From Halococcus saccharolyticus DSM 5350 (lineage in GTDB: Archaea > Halobacteriota > Halobacteria > Halobacteriales > Halococcaceae), in NCBI RefSeq assembly GCF_000336915.1, contig NZ_AOMD01000009.1, forward strand, positions 30,003 to 94,002: a DNA stretch of 64,000 nt, written 5' to 3'. Positions 46,585 through 54,526 of this stretch are shown here, in pieces. Made by a program: the position numbers and the translations under genes. The notes below the pieces were generated by a model. That model worked only from the letters and a program-made list of their open reading frames with translations. It did not search any database and was not told the origin of the DNA. How positions within the stretch are numbered: position 1 is the first letter of the stretch; the number at the start of each line of letters is the position of its first letter.

Positions 46585-47184
46585 GTGACGCAGTGGGTCG
46601 AGAACCCGACCGGCGGGCGCGACAGAGGTCCGATAGGGCTCGCTCGTGCGTGGCTCGAAGTGCTGGTTCGTCCACGTCGGTTTTTCGCGGCGGGAGTCGC
46701 ACCGGGCGATCAGGCCCCCGGACTGGTGTTCGTGATGGCCGTGGTCGCGATCGAGGAGGCGACCCGCTTCGCGCTCGTTCCTGGCGCGTACCCGGTCGTC
46801 GCGAACCGACCGCTCGTCTCGGGCGTCGTCGCGCTCGTCGTCGCAGCCGGGTTCGTCGCGCCGCTCGCACTCCACTTCGCGGCCGCAATCGCGACTCTCG
46901 GGCTCGTTCCGCTCGTCGAGGATCGCGCCGGTGTCAGCGAGACGGTGCAGGTGATCGCCTACGCGACCGCGCCCTGCGTTTTCGCCGGTATACCGTTCCC
47001 GCCGCTCCAGGCCGTCTGCACAGCCTACGGTGCAGCGTTGCTCGTCGTCGGGATCGCCGAAGTACACGGGACGAGCCTCGCTCGCGCGGCGGTCGCGGGG
47101 GCGCTCCCCGCAGCGTTCGTCTTCGGCTACGCCTACACGTTTCGCGGGTTCGCAGCCATCAACGCGCTCGGACTGTTCGGCTGA
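46585..47184 (+). CDS. Yip1-family membrane protein
   Basis: The 199-residue protein has an N-terminal amphipathic part (ARAWLEVLVRPRRFFAAGVAPGDQAPGLVF) and five membrane segments. The block VLVRPRRFF and the central SETVQVIAYATAPCVFAGIPFPPLQAVCTAYG are typical of the haloarchaeal YIP1 domain family. The molecular role is unknown. GTG 46585 is used because the family start WVENPTGGRDRGP follows. Its TGA abuts the TGA of the convergent molybdoenzyme gene with no base between them. Confidence 0.83.
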   Translation: MTQWVENPTGGRDRGPIGLARAWLEVLVRPRRFFAAGVAPGDQAPGLVFVMAVVAIEEATRFALVPGAYPVVANRPLVSGVVALVVAAGFVAPLALHFAAAIATLGLVPLVEDRAGVSETVQVIAYATAPCVFAGIPFPPLQAVCTAYGAALLVVGIAEVHGTSLARAAVAGALPAAFVFGYAYTFRGFAAINALGLFG

Positions 47185-48465
47185 TCACGCCGTGTCGTCC
47201 TCGCTGGTGACCTCTACTTCGATCGCGTTCGGTAGATACGCGTTAGCGGCGTATCCGCCCTCATTCCAGGGGAACTGGTCGTTCTCGATCGCGTCGAGTC
47301 CGTCCTCGGGTGCCCCGATCGTCGCCGGCTGTGCCCGACCGCGCTCGTCGGTCGCTCGCGAGGCGAGGGTGTAAGTTCCTGGGGTCGGCTCCCAGGTGTA
47401 CTCGAACAGCCGCCACGCGCCGGCGTAGTCGGGGCCGAACAGCTCTGCGTCGTGCCACGCCTCGCCACTGTCGGTGGAGACCTCGACACCCGCGATCTCG
47501 TCGTCGCCCGCCCACGCGACGCCGCGCACTGTAACCGTATCCTCGTGAGGCGTGATAGGTTCCTCGCCGGTCGGTCGGCCGATCAGCGACATCACGGTTT
47601 CGTCGAACGTGTAGGGATGGTCGACCGCCGACGATTCGAGCTGGTCCCACGTTCCGGTCGTTGGAACGGTGTCGGCGTGTTCGGGCGTCTCGCCCGCGGG
47701 ATGGATGCGGTAGTCGTCCTGCTGCCACCGGGCGTGAGTGCCAGGCCGATCGAGCGCGCTCTCGGTGACCATCCCTTCGCTCACGCGGAGTTCGGACAGC
47801 CACTTCACGCTGTTCACCCCGTACCAGCCAGGGACCACGAGCCGCACCGGATAGCCGTGCTCGGCGGGGAGCGCCTCGCCGTTCATCCCGTGAGCGAGGA
47901 GACAATCATCGAGCGCCTTCGAGAGCGGGATCGATCGAGCGAACGTCTCCTCCTCGGTGCTGTCGTCGCCGATCGCGGTGAGCCAGCGGTCCTCGTCGTC
48001 CGCCCCGCTGCCCGTCGCCGCAGCGTCCGTATCGAGACCGGACGCCCGCAGCACCGACCGTACTGGTGTCCCGGTCCAAACGGCGGTCCCGACCGCCTCA
48101 CAGCCCCACTGGACGCTCCCCGTCTCGGGGTCGTGCTGGCCGCGACCGTTGCCTGCGCATTCCATCGTGTGTGCGACAGCGACCGTGGGAAGGTCCTCGA
48201 CGATGTCGGTGAGGGGGAGTTCGGTTTCGTCTCCGTCCGTTCCGGCGACGTCGATGGTCCACGCGTCGGCGTCGCCATCGGGGATCGGGTTCCGGTGACA
48301 GACGAAGTGTTCCTCGATCGGTGTCAGCCAGTTCGCGAACGTCTCCCGACTCGCCGCTCCGACGACGGTGTAGCGGTCGGCCTCGTCGCGGGTCTCGCTC
48401 GTGCCCGGTTTCCGGTCGAGGATCGCATCGATCTCCTCGCGTCGCCCCTCGCGTGTCTCGCTCAT
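47185..48465 (-). CDS. Sulfite-oxidase-family molybdopterin oxidoreductase
   Basis: The 426-residue protein carries a mononuclear molybdenum cofactor. The Moco domain (residues about 30-290) has HFVCHRNPIPD, the Mo-ligating Cys in AHTMECAGNGR, and the pterin-binding HGYPVRLVVPGWYGVNSVKWL. The C-terminal domain (about 300-410) is the immunoglobulin-like dimerisation domain (VTVRGVAWAGDDEIAGVEVSTD). There is no Tat signal or heme domain, so it is probably cytoplasmic, or exported with a partner not seen. It likely oxidises sulfite or a related compound. ATG 48465 gives MSETREGRREE; longer frames are antisense noise. Confidence 0.9.
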   Translation of the reverse strand: MSETREGRREEIDAILDRKPGTSETRDEADRYTVVGAASRETFANWLTPIEEHFVCHRNPIPDGDADAWTIDVAGTDGDETELPLTDIVEDLPTVAVAHTMECAGNGRGQHDPETGSVQWGCEAVGTAVWTGTPVRSVLRASGLDTDAAATGSGADDEDRWLTAIGDDSTEEETFARSIPLSKALDDCLLAHGMNGEALPAEHGYPVRLVVPGWYGVNSVKWLSELRVSEGMVTESALDRPGTHARWQQDDYRIHPAGETPEHADTVPTTGTWDQLESSAVDHPYTFDETVMSLIGRPTGEEPITPHEDTVTVRGVAWAGDDEIAGVEVSTDSGEAWHDAELFGPDYAGAWRLFEYTWEPTPGTYTLASRATDERGRAQPATIGAPEDGLDAIENDQFPWNEGGYAANAYLPNAIEVEVTSEDDTA

Positions 48466-48563
48466 ACGGACCAGTCGTGCGGATTCCGCATAACCGTTTC
48501 CCGCTCGTGTCGATGCCACGGAGCAGCGAGCGTCATCGTCGCAGACGTTCTAGCGGTCCGACG

Positions 48564-48956
48564 TCAGGGGTTCGTCTGTCCGTCGACGGCGATGACGGCT
48601 AGCTGACCGACGACGACACTGATGCCCATGGCCACCGGGAGCAGAACGATGACAACGAACAGTCCGAGCGTGAGTGTCAGAAATGCAAAATCGATCTGGA
48701 CGTCGAGCGGAAGCGACGCCGTGTTAGTCCAGACGATCACGAGAGCGACGCCCAACGAGAGCAATGTGCCGACCAGTCCCGCTGCACCAGCGTCGACGAA
48801 CTCGTTTTGAAACCGATCGCTCAGCAGGGCCCCGACGAGGCCGGCGACGGCGGGTGTCGCGAGATAGATATACGGTGGGGGCCGGACGGCGACGAGCAAA
48901 ACGACGAAGACGGCCGCCTGTGCGAGACCGCCGAGCACTGGAACGGTTCGCCCCAT
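48564..48956 (-). CDS. Small four-helix membrane protein (DUF5518-like)
   Basis: The 130-residue protein has four membrane segments (about 6-24, 29-44, 58-78 and 90-115) with short polar loops, including SDRFQNEFVDAGAAG. The pattern, with glycine/alanine-rich helices and a conserved central loop, resembles haloarchaeal DUF5518 membrane proteins, a label I give with little weight. The ATG at 48956 is chosen over the TTG at 48962. It is followed by a gap of about 98 bases before the molybdoenzyme gene on the same strand. Confidence 0.65.
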   Translation of the reverse strand: MGRTVPVLGGLAQAAVFVVLLVAVRPPPYIYLATPAVAGLVGALLSDRFQNEFVDAGAAGLVGTLLSLGVALVIVWTNTASLPLDVQIDFAFLTLTLGLFVVIVLLPVAMGISVVVGQLAVIAVDGQTNP

Positions 48957-49107
48957 TCTCAACAGCTATACTGGAAGAATGAATAAATGTTACCCCGACT
49001 CACACCACGGATCGAGTCAAGGACGGATCGTTCAGTCGCGACAGTCGGGGGAACCGTTCGGTGCCGCCGAGCCGGAGGGTTAACCATCGGGTGGACGTAG
49101 CGCCAGT

Positions 49108-49371
49108 GTGCTCACCCTGAACATCGACGAGTTCATGCTCGAACTCAAGGACGGCGCGCTCAAGAACGTGGGTCCGGCGAACAAGTCGGCCGAGGCGAAA
49201 CTGTTCGACGTCGCGTCGGCGGAGGCGCGTGCGTTCGGCGACAAGCGCGTGAAGCTCGTGTTCGAAGACGACGAGGGCAACGAGGTCCAAGTCGCGCTGT
49301 TTCCCGACGATGCGAGCCGAGTTGCGAGCGACATCGAGGCACTCGAAGACGACAGTCCAGTGTTCGAGTAA
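49108..49371 (+). CDS. Conserved small acidic protein
   Basis: The 87-residue protein is a compact alpha/beta unit (LTLNIDEFMLELKDGALKNVG, then VKLVFEDDEGNEVQVALFPDDASRVASDIEAL) with good codon bias. GTG 49108 is its likely start, as no ATG is present before the conserved core. No family name is recognised. It is on the same strand as the RecJ-like gene, 49 bases upstream, and may be part of that transcript. Confidence 0.65.
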   Translation: MLTLNIDEFMLELKDGALKNVGPANKSAEAKLFDVASAEARAFGDKRVKLVFEDDEGNEVQVALFPDDASRVASDIEALEDDSPVFE

Positions 49372-49420
49372 GCGTCCGCGTTTCGACAACCGTTTTAATC
49401 CCCGGCCGCTCGATCCGGTA

Positions 49421-51532
49421 ATGGGTAGTTGTATCATCTGCGGCACCTCCGTCGACGGCCACATCTGTGGGAGTCACGAGGAGGACGTCGTTTTCGAGTT
49501 CGAAGGATCGCGCGCGAATCAGCTCACCCCCGGTCGCTTCTACCGCGGCTCCGTCGACGGCTTCGCCGACTTCGGTGTGTTCGTCGACATCGGCGACAGC
49601 GTCACCGGTCTGCTCCATCGGAGCGAGCTCGACACCCGGCTCGAAAGCCTCGACTGGGATTCGGGCGAGACCGTCTACGTTCAAGTCACCGACGTTCACG
49701 ACAACGGCAACGTCGACCTCGCGTGGTCGATCCGCCAGTCGCCACGCGAGTTCCGTGGCGAGCTCGTCGACGATCCCGAGGGCGACCGACTCGCGGAGGC
49801 AGAGGCCGACTCCGAATCCGAGACGGCGGAGGCGACCGACCCAAATGAGCGCGCGGCCGCCGACTCGGCGGCCGAACCCGTGACCGACATCGCCAGCGCG
49901 GACGAACCCGACACGGACGAGACCACCGGAGCGGGGACTGACGGCGACACCTCGGTGACGACCGATAGCGACGACTCGGTAAACGAAGAGGACACCCGAA
50001 CGGCTGTCCCGTCCGACGAAGGGGGCGCGGCGCTGGTCGAGTCCGAACGCGAGCGCGTCCCGATTGCGGACCTCGAATCCCGTGTCGGCGATCACGTCCG
50101 CGTCGAGGGCACAGTCGTGAGCGTCCGCCAGACCGGCGGCCCGACGGTGTTCGAACTCCACGACGAATCCGGTACTGTGGACTGTGCGGCGTTCGAGGAA
50201 GCCGGCGTCCGCGCGTACCCGGATGTCGAGACGGATGCGGTCGTCGCCATCGAGGGTGAGGTCGAACGCCACCGCGACGATCTCCAGATCGAGACTGGGG
50301 GGCTCGCGGTACTCGAGGGTGAAGAGCGGGATGCGGTCACGACCCGACTCGAGGACGCACTCGCCGAACGGGCTGCGCCCGACGCGATCGAACCGTTGGC
50401 CGACGATCCCGTGATCGACGATCTCAGCGAGGAGATTCACGACCTCGCGGGGCTGATCCGGCGAGCAGTGCTCGAATCCCGGCCCGTCGTCGTGCGTCAC
50501 GACGCGAGCGTCGACGGCTACGTCGCGGGAGCGGCGATCGAGCGCGCCACGCTGCCTTTGGTGCGCGAGGAGCACGCCCGTGACGACGCCGAGTATCACT
50601 ACTTCGACCGTCGGCCGGTCGAGGACGGAATCTACGACATGGACGCCGCGACGCGCGACGTCACGTCGATGCTCGACGCCAACGAGCGCCACGACGAGAA
50701 GTTCCCGCTGTTCGTGTTCTGCGGCGTCGGCAGTGCGCGCTCGCGCGACGGCCTCTCGCTGCTCTCGATCTATGGAGCCGAGCGGGCCGCGATCGGTGAT
50801 CGAGCGCTCGACGCGGACGATCTCGCGGCGCACGTCACGCCGGCCGACCGCGACGCCGGGACAGCCACGACCGCGACCACCCTTGCGGCGACCGTCGCGT
50901 CGGGGGTCAACCCCGACGTTCGCGGCGACCTCGGCAATCTCCCGGCAGTGAGCTACTGGGAGGGCACGCCCGAAGCGTACGCCGATCTGGCGGCCGAGGC
51001 GGGTGCCGACGCCGAGCGGACACGCGACGTCCGCGAAGCGATCGCGCTGGTGGCGAACTACCAGGCCTACGAGGACAAACGGGAGCTGATCGCCGACCTG
51101 CTGTTCGATGGCAGCGAGTCGCTCGCCGAACGCCTCGCGACCCAGTTCCGCGAGAAGCTCGACGCGGCGATCGAGACCGCCGAGGCTCATCTCGACCAAC
51201 GGGAGGCCGACGGCGTCACCGTGGCGGTGCTCGACACCGACGCGTTCACCCACCGGTACGACTTCCCGCCGACCGATCTGCTGTGTGACGAACTCCACCG
51301 TCGGACCCGGGAGGATTCGCCTGTTCTCCTCGGGCTCGGCGAGGACGAACTCCTGCTTCGCCACACCGGCGACCTCGATCTCGAAGCCATGGCCGAAGCG
51401 ATCGCCGAGCGCGCCCCCGAAGCGGGTGTGGCTGCGCGAGCGGCCCGCGACGACCGGATCGAGTTCCTGCTCGGTGAGCGCGACGCCGTGCTCGACGCTG
51501 CGGTCACGACGATCGGCGAGCAGTTCGACTGA
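49421..51532 (+). CDS. RecJ-like DHH-family protein with zinc finger and S1 domain, degraded active site
   Basis: The 703-residue protein starts with a small zinc motif (CIICGTSVDGHICG-x-H) and an S1 RNA/DNA-binding domain (PGRFYRGSVDGFADFGVFVDIGDSVTGLLH, about 35-105). A disordered acidic linker (about 115-205) and an OB fold follow (HVRVEGTVVSVRQTGGPTVFELHD, about 220-305). The DHH-type domain begins near residue 360 with VVVRHDASVDGYVAG. In active archaeal RecJ-like nucleases (COG1107) the later motifs are Asp-x-Gly-Ser and Asp-His-His; here they read CGVGSA and IGDRAL. The nuclease is therefore probably inactive, and a structural role like that of Cdc45 is an attractive but unproven idea. 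Confidence 0.82.
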   Translation: MGSCIICGTSVDGHICGSHEEDVVFEFEGSRANQLTPGRFYRGSVDGFADFGVFVDIGDSVTGLLHRSELDTRLESLDWDSGETVYVQVTDVHDNGNVDLAWSIRQSPREFRGELVDDPEGDRLAEAEADSESETAEATDPNERAAADSAAEPVTDIASADEPDTDETTGAGTDGDTSVTTDSDDSVNEEDTRTAVPSDEGGAALVESERERVPIADLESRVGDHVRVEGTVVSVRQTGGPTVFELHDESGTVDCAAFEEAGVRAYPDVETDAVVAIEGEVERHRDDLQIETGGLAVLEGEERDAVTTRLEDALAERAAPDAIEPLADDPVIDDLSEEIHDLAGLIRRAVLESRPVVVRHDASVDGYVAGAAIERATLPLVREEHARDDAEYHYFDRRPVEDGIYDMDAATRDVTSMLDANERHDEKFPLFVFCGVGSARSRDGLSLLSIYGAERAAIGDRALDADDLAAHVTPADRDAGTATTATTLAATVASGVNPDVRGDLGNLPAVSYWEGTPEAYADLAAEAGADAERTRDVREAIALVANYQAYEDKRELIADLLFDGSESLAERLATQFREKLDAAIETAEAHLDQREADGVTVAVLDTDAFTHRYDFPPTDLLCDELHRRTREDSPVLLGLGEDELLLRHTGDLDLEAMAEAIAERAPEAGVAARAARDDRIEFLLGERDAVLDAAVTTIGEQFD

Positions 51533-51539
51533 CGCCGCG

Positions 51540-51766
51540 GTTGCGGCGGCTGTTGGGCGGTGCGGTCGCGGTGGCGGTGCCTGGTGGATCGAGGGCGAGC
51601 GAGTGAAACGAGCGAGGGCTCGTGCTGTGCGGTCGTGGAGAGCGCCAGCAGTCATACCGCGAACGAGGCCGAAGGCCGAGCGAGCGGGTGTTTTTGGTCC
51701 AGATTTTTGCGAGGGGTTGAGCGCGAGCGGTGCGAGGCGCGAACCCCCGAAGTAAAAAGGTGGGTT
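51540..51766 (-). repeat. Dispersed post-stop repeat, copy B
   Basis: Read on the minus strand, this element starts on the base after the OsmC stop with AACCCACCTTTTTAC and carries the same blocks as copy A at 32590: hairpin 1 (51713-51724 with 51737-51747, extended GGGGTT stem), CTCGCAAAAA, hairpin 2 (GGCC-GAA-GGCC at 51667-51677) and CCCTCGATCCACCAGG. In the plus direction it follows the RecJ-like gene by a few bases. It is therefore placed between two convergent genes. Confidence 0.75.
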
Positions 51767-52162
51767 CTAGAGTGCGTTCCCTTCGATCGAGATGTCGGCG
51801 TGAAGTTCCTCGCGGAGCGCTGAGTGGACGTGACAGATGTCCTCGCCTCGCTCGACGAGTTCGTCCTCGTCACCGCTGATGTCGGCCTCGACGCGGATGT
51901 CGAACCGGATCGCTTCGAGGTCGTCATCGTCGTCGAGATCGCCTTCGGCGTCGATCTCGATTGTGCCGAGGTCGTCGTAGTCGCGCTGCTGGGCCCCGAC
52001 GCGGAACGCGGGGATGTAACAGGAGGCGTAGTCGGCGACGAGCGTCCCGTTCGGCTCCGGACCCTCCTCCTCGGTGGCGTCGACGGTGAGTTCGAAGCCG
52101 CCGATCCGGCTTCGCGTGACGAATCCCTCCTCGGACGTGCTACTGACTTCGATATCTGCCAT
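51767..52162 (-). CDS. OsmC-family protein
   Basis: The 131-residue protein has the OsmC peroxidase plan: GFVTRSRIGGFELTVDATEEEG at the start, the first Cys in LVADYASCYIPAFRVGAQ (about residue 55) and the second in EDICHVHSALREEL (about residue 115). The two Cys reduce organic hydroperoxides in relatives. ATG 52162 gives MADIEVSSTSEEG; ATG 52186 is an alternative, and a TATA-like TGTTTAG lies just above. It probably acts in oxidative stress defence. Its TAG is followed at once by the dispersed repeat. Confidence 0.85.
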   Translation of the reverse strand: MADIEVSSTSEEGFVTRSRIGGFELTVDATEEEGPEPNGTLVADYASCYIPAFRVGAQQRDYDDLGTIEIDAEGDLDDDDDLEAIRFDIRVEADISGDEDELVERGEDICHVHSALREELHADISIEGNAL

Positions 52163-52284
52163 TGCGGCCGACTCGACGACCGCCATACCCCTAAACATTG
52201 CCCACTCGTGTGCCGGGGCCGCCATCGCGGTCGGAGTGATCCGCCGGGACGACCGACGACGAACCGTCGGTTTCGGTCCCGACC

Positions 52285-52992
52285 TCAGAGCTCGAAGGAA
52301 CCGTCGTCGTCGAGGACGTGGACCTCGCCGTCGATCCCGCGATCGTCGACTGCGTCGACGAACTCCTGGGGATCGGCTTCGAGCGGCGGCATGGTGTCGT
52401 AGTGCATCGGGAAGACGTGATCGGCGTCGAGCCACTCGGCAGCGATCGATGCCTGCCAGATGCCCATCGTGTAGTGATCGCCGATCGGGAGCGCGACCGC
52501 GTCGGGCTGGAGGTACGGCGCGATGACGTCTTTCATCTCCGACATCAGCCCGGTGTCGCCGGCGTGGTAGAAGGCGGTGCCGGTGCCGTCGGGGCCTGGC
52601 TGCTCGTCGCTCACGACGAACCCGGCAGGGTTGCCGAGCTCGTACTCGTAGTCGAGATCGACGCCGCTGGTGTGGTCGGCTCGATGCATCGTGACGTAGG
52701 CGTCGTCACATTCGAGCGTGCCGCCGATGTTCATGCCGATGGTGTCCTCGGCTCCCATCTCGCTCTCGACGTAGGCCGCGACCTCGACCGGCGCGACGAT
52801 CGTCGAATCGGTGAACTCGCCCGCGTGGGCGACGTGATCCGAATGGGCGTGGGTGAGGAGCACGTAGTCGGGCGTCTCGATGTCTGTGGGCTCCATCGAG
52901 GTGTGTGGGTTGTCGAAGAACGGGTCGATCAGCAGGCTGGTGTCGCCGACCTCAACGTACCACGTCGAGTGACCGTGCCAGGTGAGTTCCAT
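52285..52992 (-). CDS. Metallo-beta-lactamase fold hydrolase (UPF0173-like)
   Basis: The 235-residue protein has the metal site [14 protein letters not shown] (HxHxDH, about 66-79), with further His in [14 protein letters not shown] and the late MHYDTMPP. Two metal ions are likely. The start [17 protein letters not shown] matches the UPF0173/YtkL metal-dependent hydrolase family, whose substrates are unknown. ATG 52992 is well placed; the gene is divergent from the FAH-family gene at 53102. Confidence 0.9.
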   Translation of the reverse strand: MELTWHGHSTWYVEVGDTSLLIDPFFDNPHTSMEPTDIETPDYVLLTHAHSDHVAHAGEFTDSTIVAPVEVAAYVESEMGAEDTIGMNIGGTLECDDAYVTMHRADHTSGVDLDYEYELGNPAGFVVSDEQPGPDGTGTAFYHAGDTGLMSEMKDVIAPYLQPDAVALPIGDHYTMGIWQASIAAEWLDADHVFPMHYDTMPPLEADPQEFVDAVDDRGIDGEVHVLDDDGSFEL

Positions 52993-53101
52993 TGCGTCCC
53001 GTCGTACTCGCGTCGCGCACTTAGTTCTGTAGGCGGCCGTGCGAAGGCGGGGCAAGAGCGCGTTCGTGTACGTTTATCAGGAGCGGACACGAGACCTCGC
53101 C

Positions 53102-53869
53102 ATGCACCGCGTACGATTCCGCGATCCGGACGGCGAACTCCGTACTGGCGAATGGCTTGCGGACGAAGCGACGATCAGCGCGAACGCCGGGCCGACCAGT
53201 CGCGTCGCGTTCCCCGACGACACGTTCTCGCCCGAGGAAGTAGACGTGCTCGCGCCAGCGGAGCCCACGAAGATCGTCTGCGTCGGGCTGAACTACGAGG
53301 ATCACGCCGCCGAGCAGGGAAAGGATCTCCCCGACCGCCCGTTGCTCTTCCTGAAGGGACCGAACACCGTGGCGAGCCACGAGCAGACCGTGGAGCTGCT
53401 CGCCGAGAAGGAACGCATCGAGTACGAGGCCGAGCTCGGCGTCGTGATCGGCCGGGAGTGCCGGCACGTCGACCAGGCGGACGCGATGGATGTCGTCGCC
53501 GGGTTCACCTGCGTGAACGACCTCTCGAACCGCGACGATCAGCGGATCGAGCAGAACTGGGTCCGCGGGAAGGCGTTCGACGGGGCTGCACCGATGGGGC
53601 CCGTCCTCGCGACGCCCGACGAGGTACCCGACGACGCCACAATCGAACTCCGTCTGAATGGCGAGACGAAACAGCGCTCCTCGCGCGAGAAATTCATCTT
53701 CTCGGTGCCCGAACTGATCGCGGAGATCACGACGTACATGACCCTCGAACCCGGTGACGTGATCTCGACAGGCACGCCCGCGGGCGTCGGCCCACTTGCC
53801 GACGGCGACGAGGTCGAGGTCGAGATCGAGGGGATCGGCACGCTCTCGCACTCGGTCACGATCCCCTGA
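53102..53869 (+). CDS. Fumarylacetoacetate hydrolase family protein
   Basis: The 255-residue protein has an N-terminal small domain and the FAH barrel: KIVCVGLNYEDHAAEQGKDLPDRPLLFLKGP, the metal-binding EYEAELGVVIGREC with two Glu, FTCVNDLSNRD with Asp, and the end SVPELIAEITTYMTLEPGDVISTGTPAGVG. Mg or Mn is expected. Members act as acylpyruvases, oxaloacetate decarboxylases or hydrolases in aromatic degradation; specificity is not readable. ATG 53102 gives the family start MHRVRFRDPDGELRTG. Confidence 0.9.
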   Translation: MHRVRFRDPDGELRTGEWLADEATISANAGPTSRVAFPDDTFSPEEVDVLAPAEPTKIVCVGLNYEDHAAEQGKDLPDRPLLFLKGPNTVASHEQTVELLAEKERIEYEAELGVVIGRECRHVDQADAMDVVAGFTCVNDLSNRDDQRIEQNWVRGKAFDGAAPMGPVLATPDEVPDDATIELRLNGETKQRSSREKFIFSVPELIAEITTYMTLEPGDVISTGTPAGVGPLADGDEVEVEIEGIGTLSHSVTIP

Positions 53870-53956
53870 GCCACGCCGACGATCCAGAGTCGGCCACGAA
53901 CTCGGTCGGTGCGGATGCCAACTCCTAAGTTTAGGCTTACCTAACGCGCGCCTCAC

Positions 53957-54526
53957 ATGGAACTCACGCGCCGGGACGCGCTCGCGGCGCTCGCCGGCGG
54001 CAGCGTCGTCGGCGGCGGTGGAGCGGCAGCCATCGGACGGAACGAAAGCGAGCCGAGCGGAGCGCGAACGGAGACGGATGACGGATCGTCGACTGCGGCG
54101 GACGCGGCGTTCACGACGGTGCGCGATCCTCTCGTTGCGACCGCGCGCGTCGTCTATCCCGACGAGATAACCGGAATTCCGAGGTTCGTCGAAACTTACG
54201 CACTTGGGCGTATCGAAGAGCGAGAGAAGTACCGACGGGGCGTCGAACGAGCAGTTGCCGCCATCGACGATCGCGCGGAATCGTGGTACGACGGGCGATA
54301 CGCGAGCCTCGACGCCGAAGATCGGGATGGGGTGTTGCGCGAGATGGGTGCGGATACTGCCGATCCCGATCCCGAAGGATCGACCGCCGAACGAGTGCGG
54401 TACTACGTGGTGAACGAACTCCTGTACGCGCTCTACACCTCACCTGCCGGTGGAAAACTCGTTGGACTCGAGAACCCCCAGGGCCATCCCGGCGGACACG
54501 AGAGCTACCAGCACGGGCCACGATGA
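53957..54526 (+). CDS. Tat-exported small subunit of a GMC dehydrogenase (gluconate 2-dehydrogenase subunit 3-like)
   Basis: The 189-residue protein begins with a twin-arginine signal, ELTRRDALAALAGGSVVGGGG, followed by a helical domain including VARVVYPDEITGIPRFVETYALGR and ELLYALYTSPAGGKLVGLENPQGHPGG, characteristic of gluconate 2-dehydrogenase subunit 3. It has no catalytic motif; relatives fold the flavin subunit and carry it out through Tat. Its stop overlaps the GMC oxidoreductase start as ATGA. No cytochrome subunit gene follows, so the electron acceptor is unclear. Confidence 0.85.
   Translation: MELTRRDALAALAGGSVVGGGGAAAIGRNESEPSGARTETDDGSSTAADAAFTTVRDPLVATARVVYPDEITGIPRFVETYALGRIEEREKYRRGVERAVAAIDDRAESWYDGRYASLDAEDRDGVLREMGADTADPDPEGSTAERVRYYVVNELLYALYTSPAGGKLVGLENPQGHPGGHESYQHGPR

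Noticed and set aside
49160..51655. An 831-codon minus-strand open frame
   Set aside because: It mirrors the RecJ-like gene in the complementary frame; such shadows are common in high-GC genes, and it has no recognisable domain.
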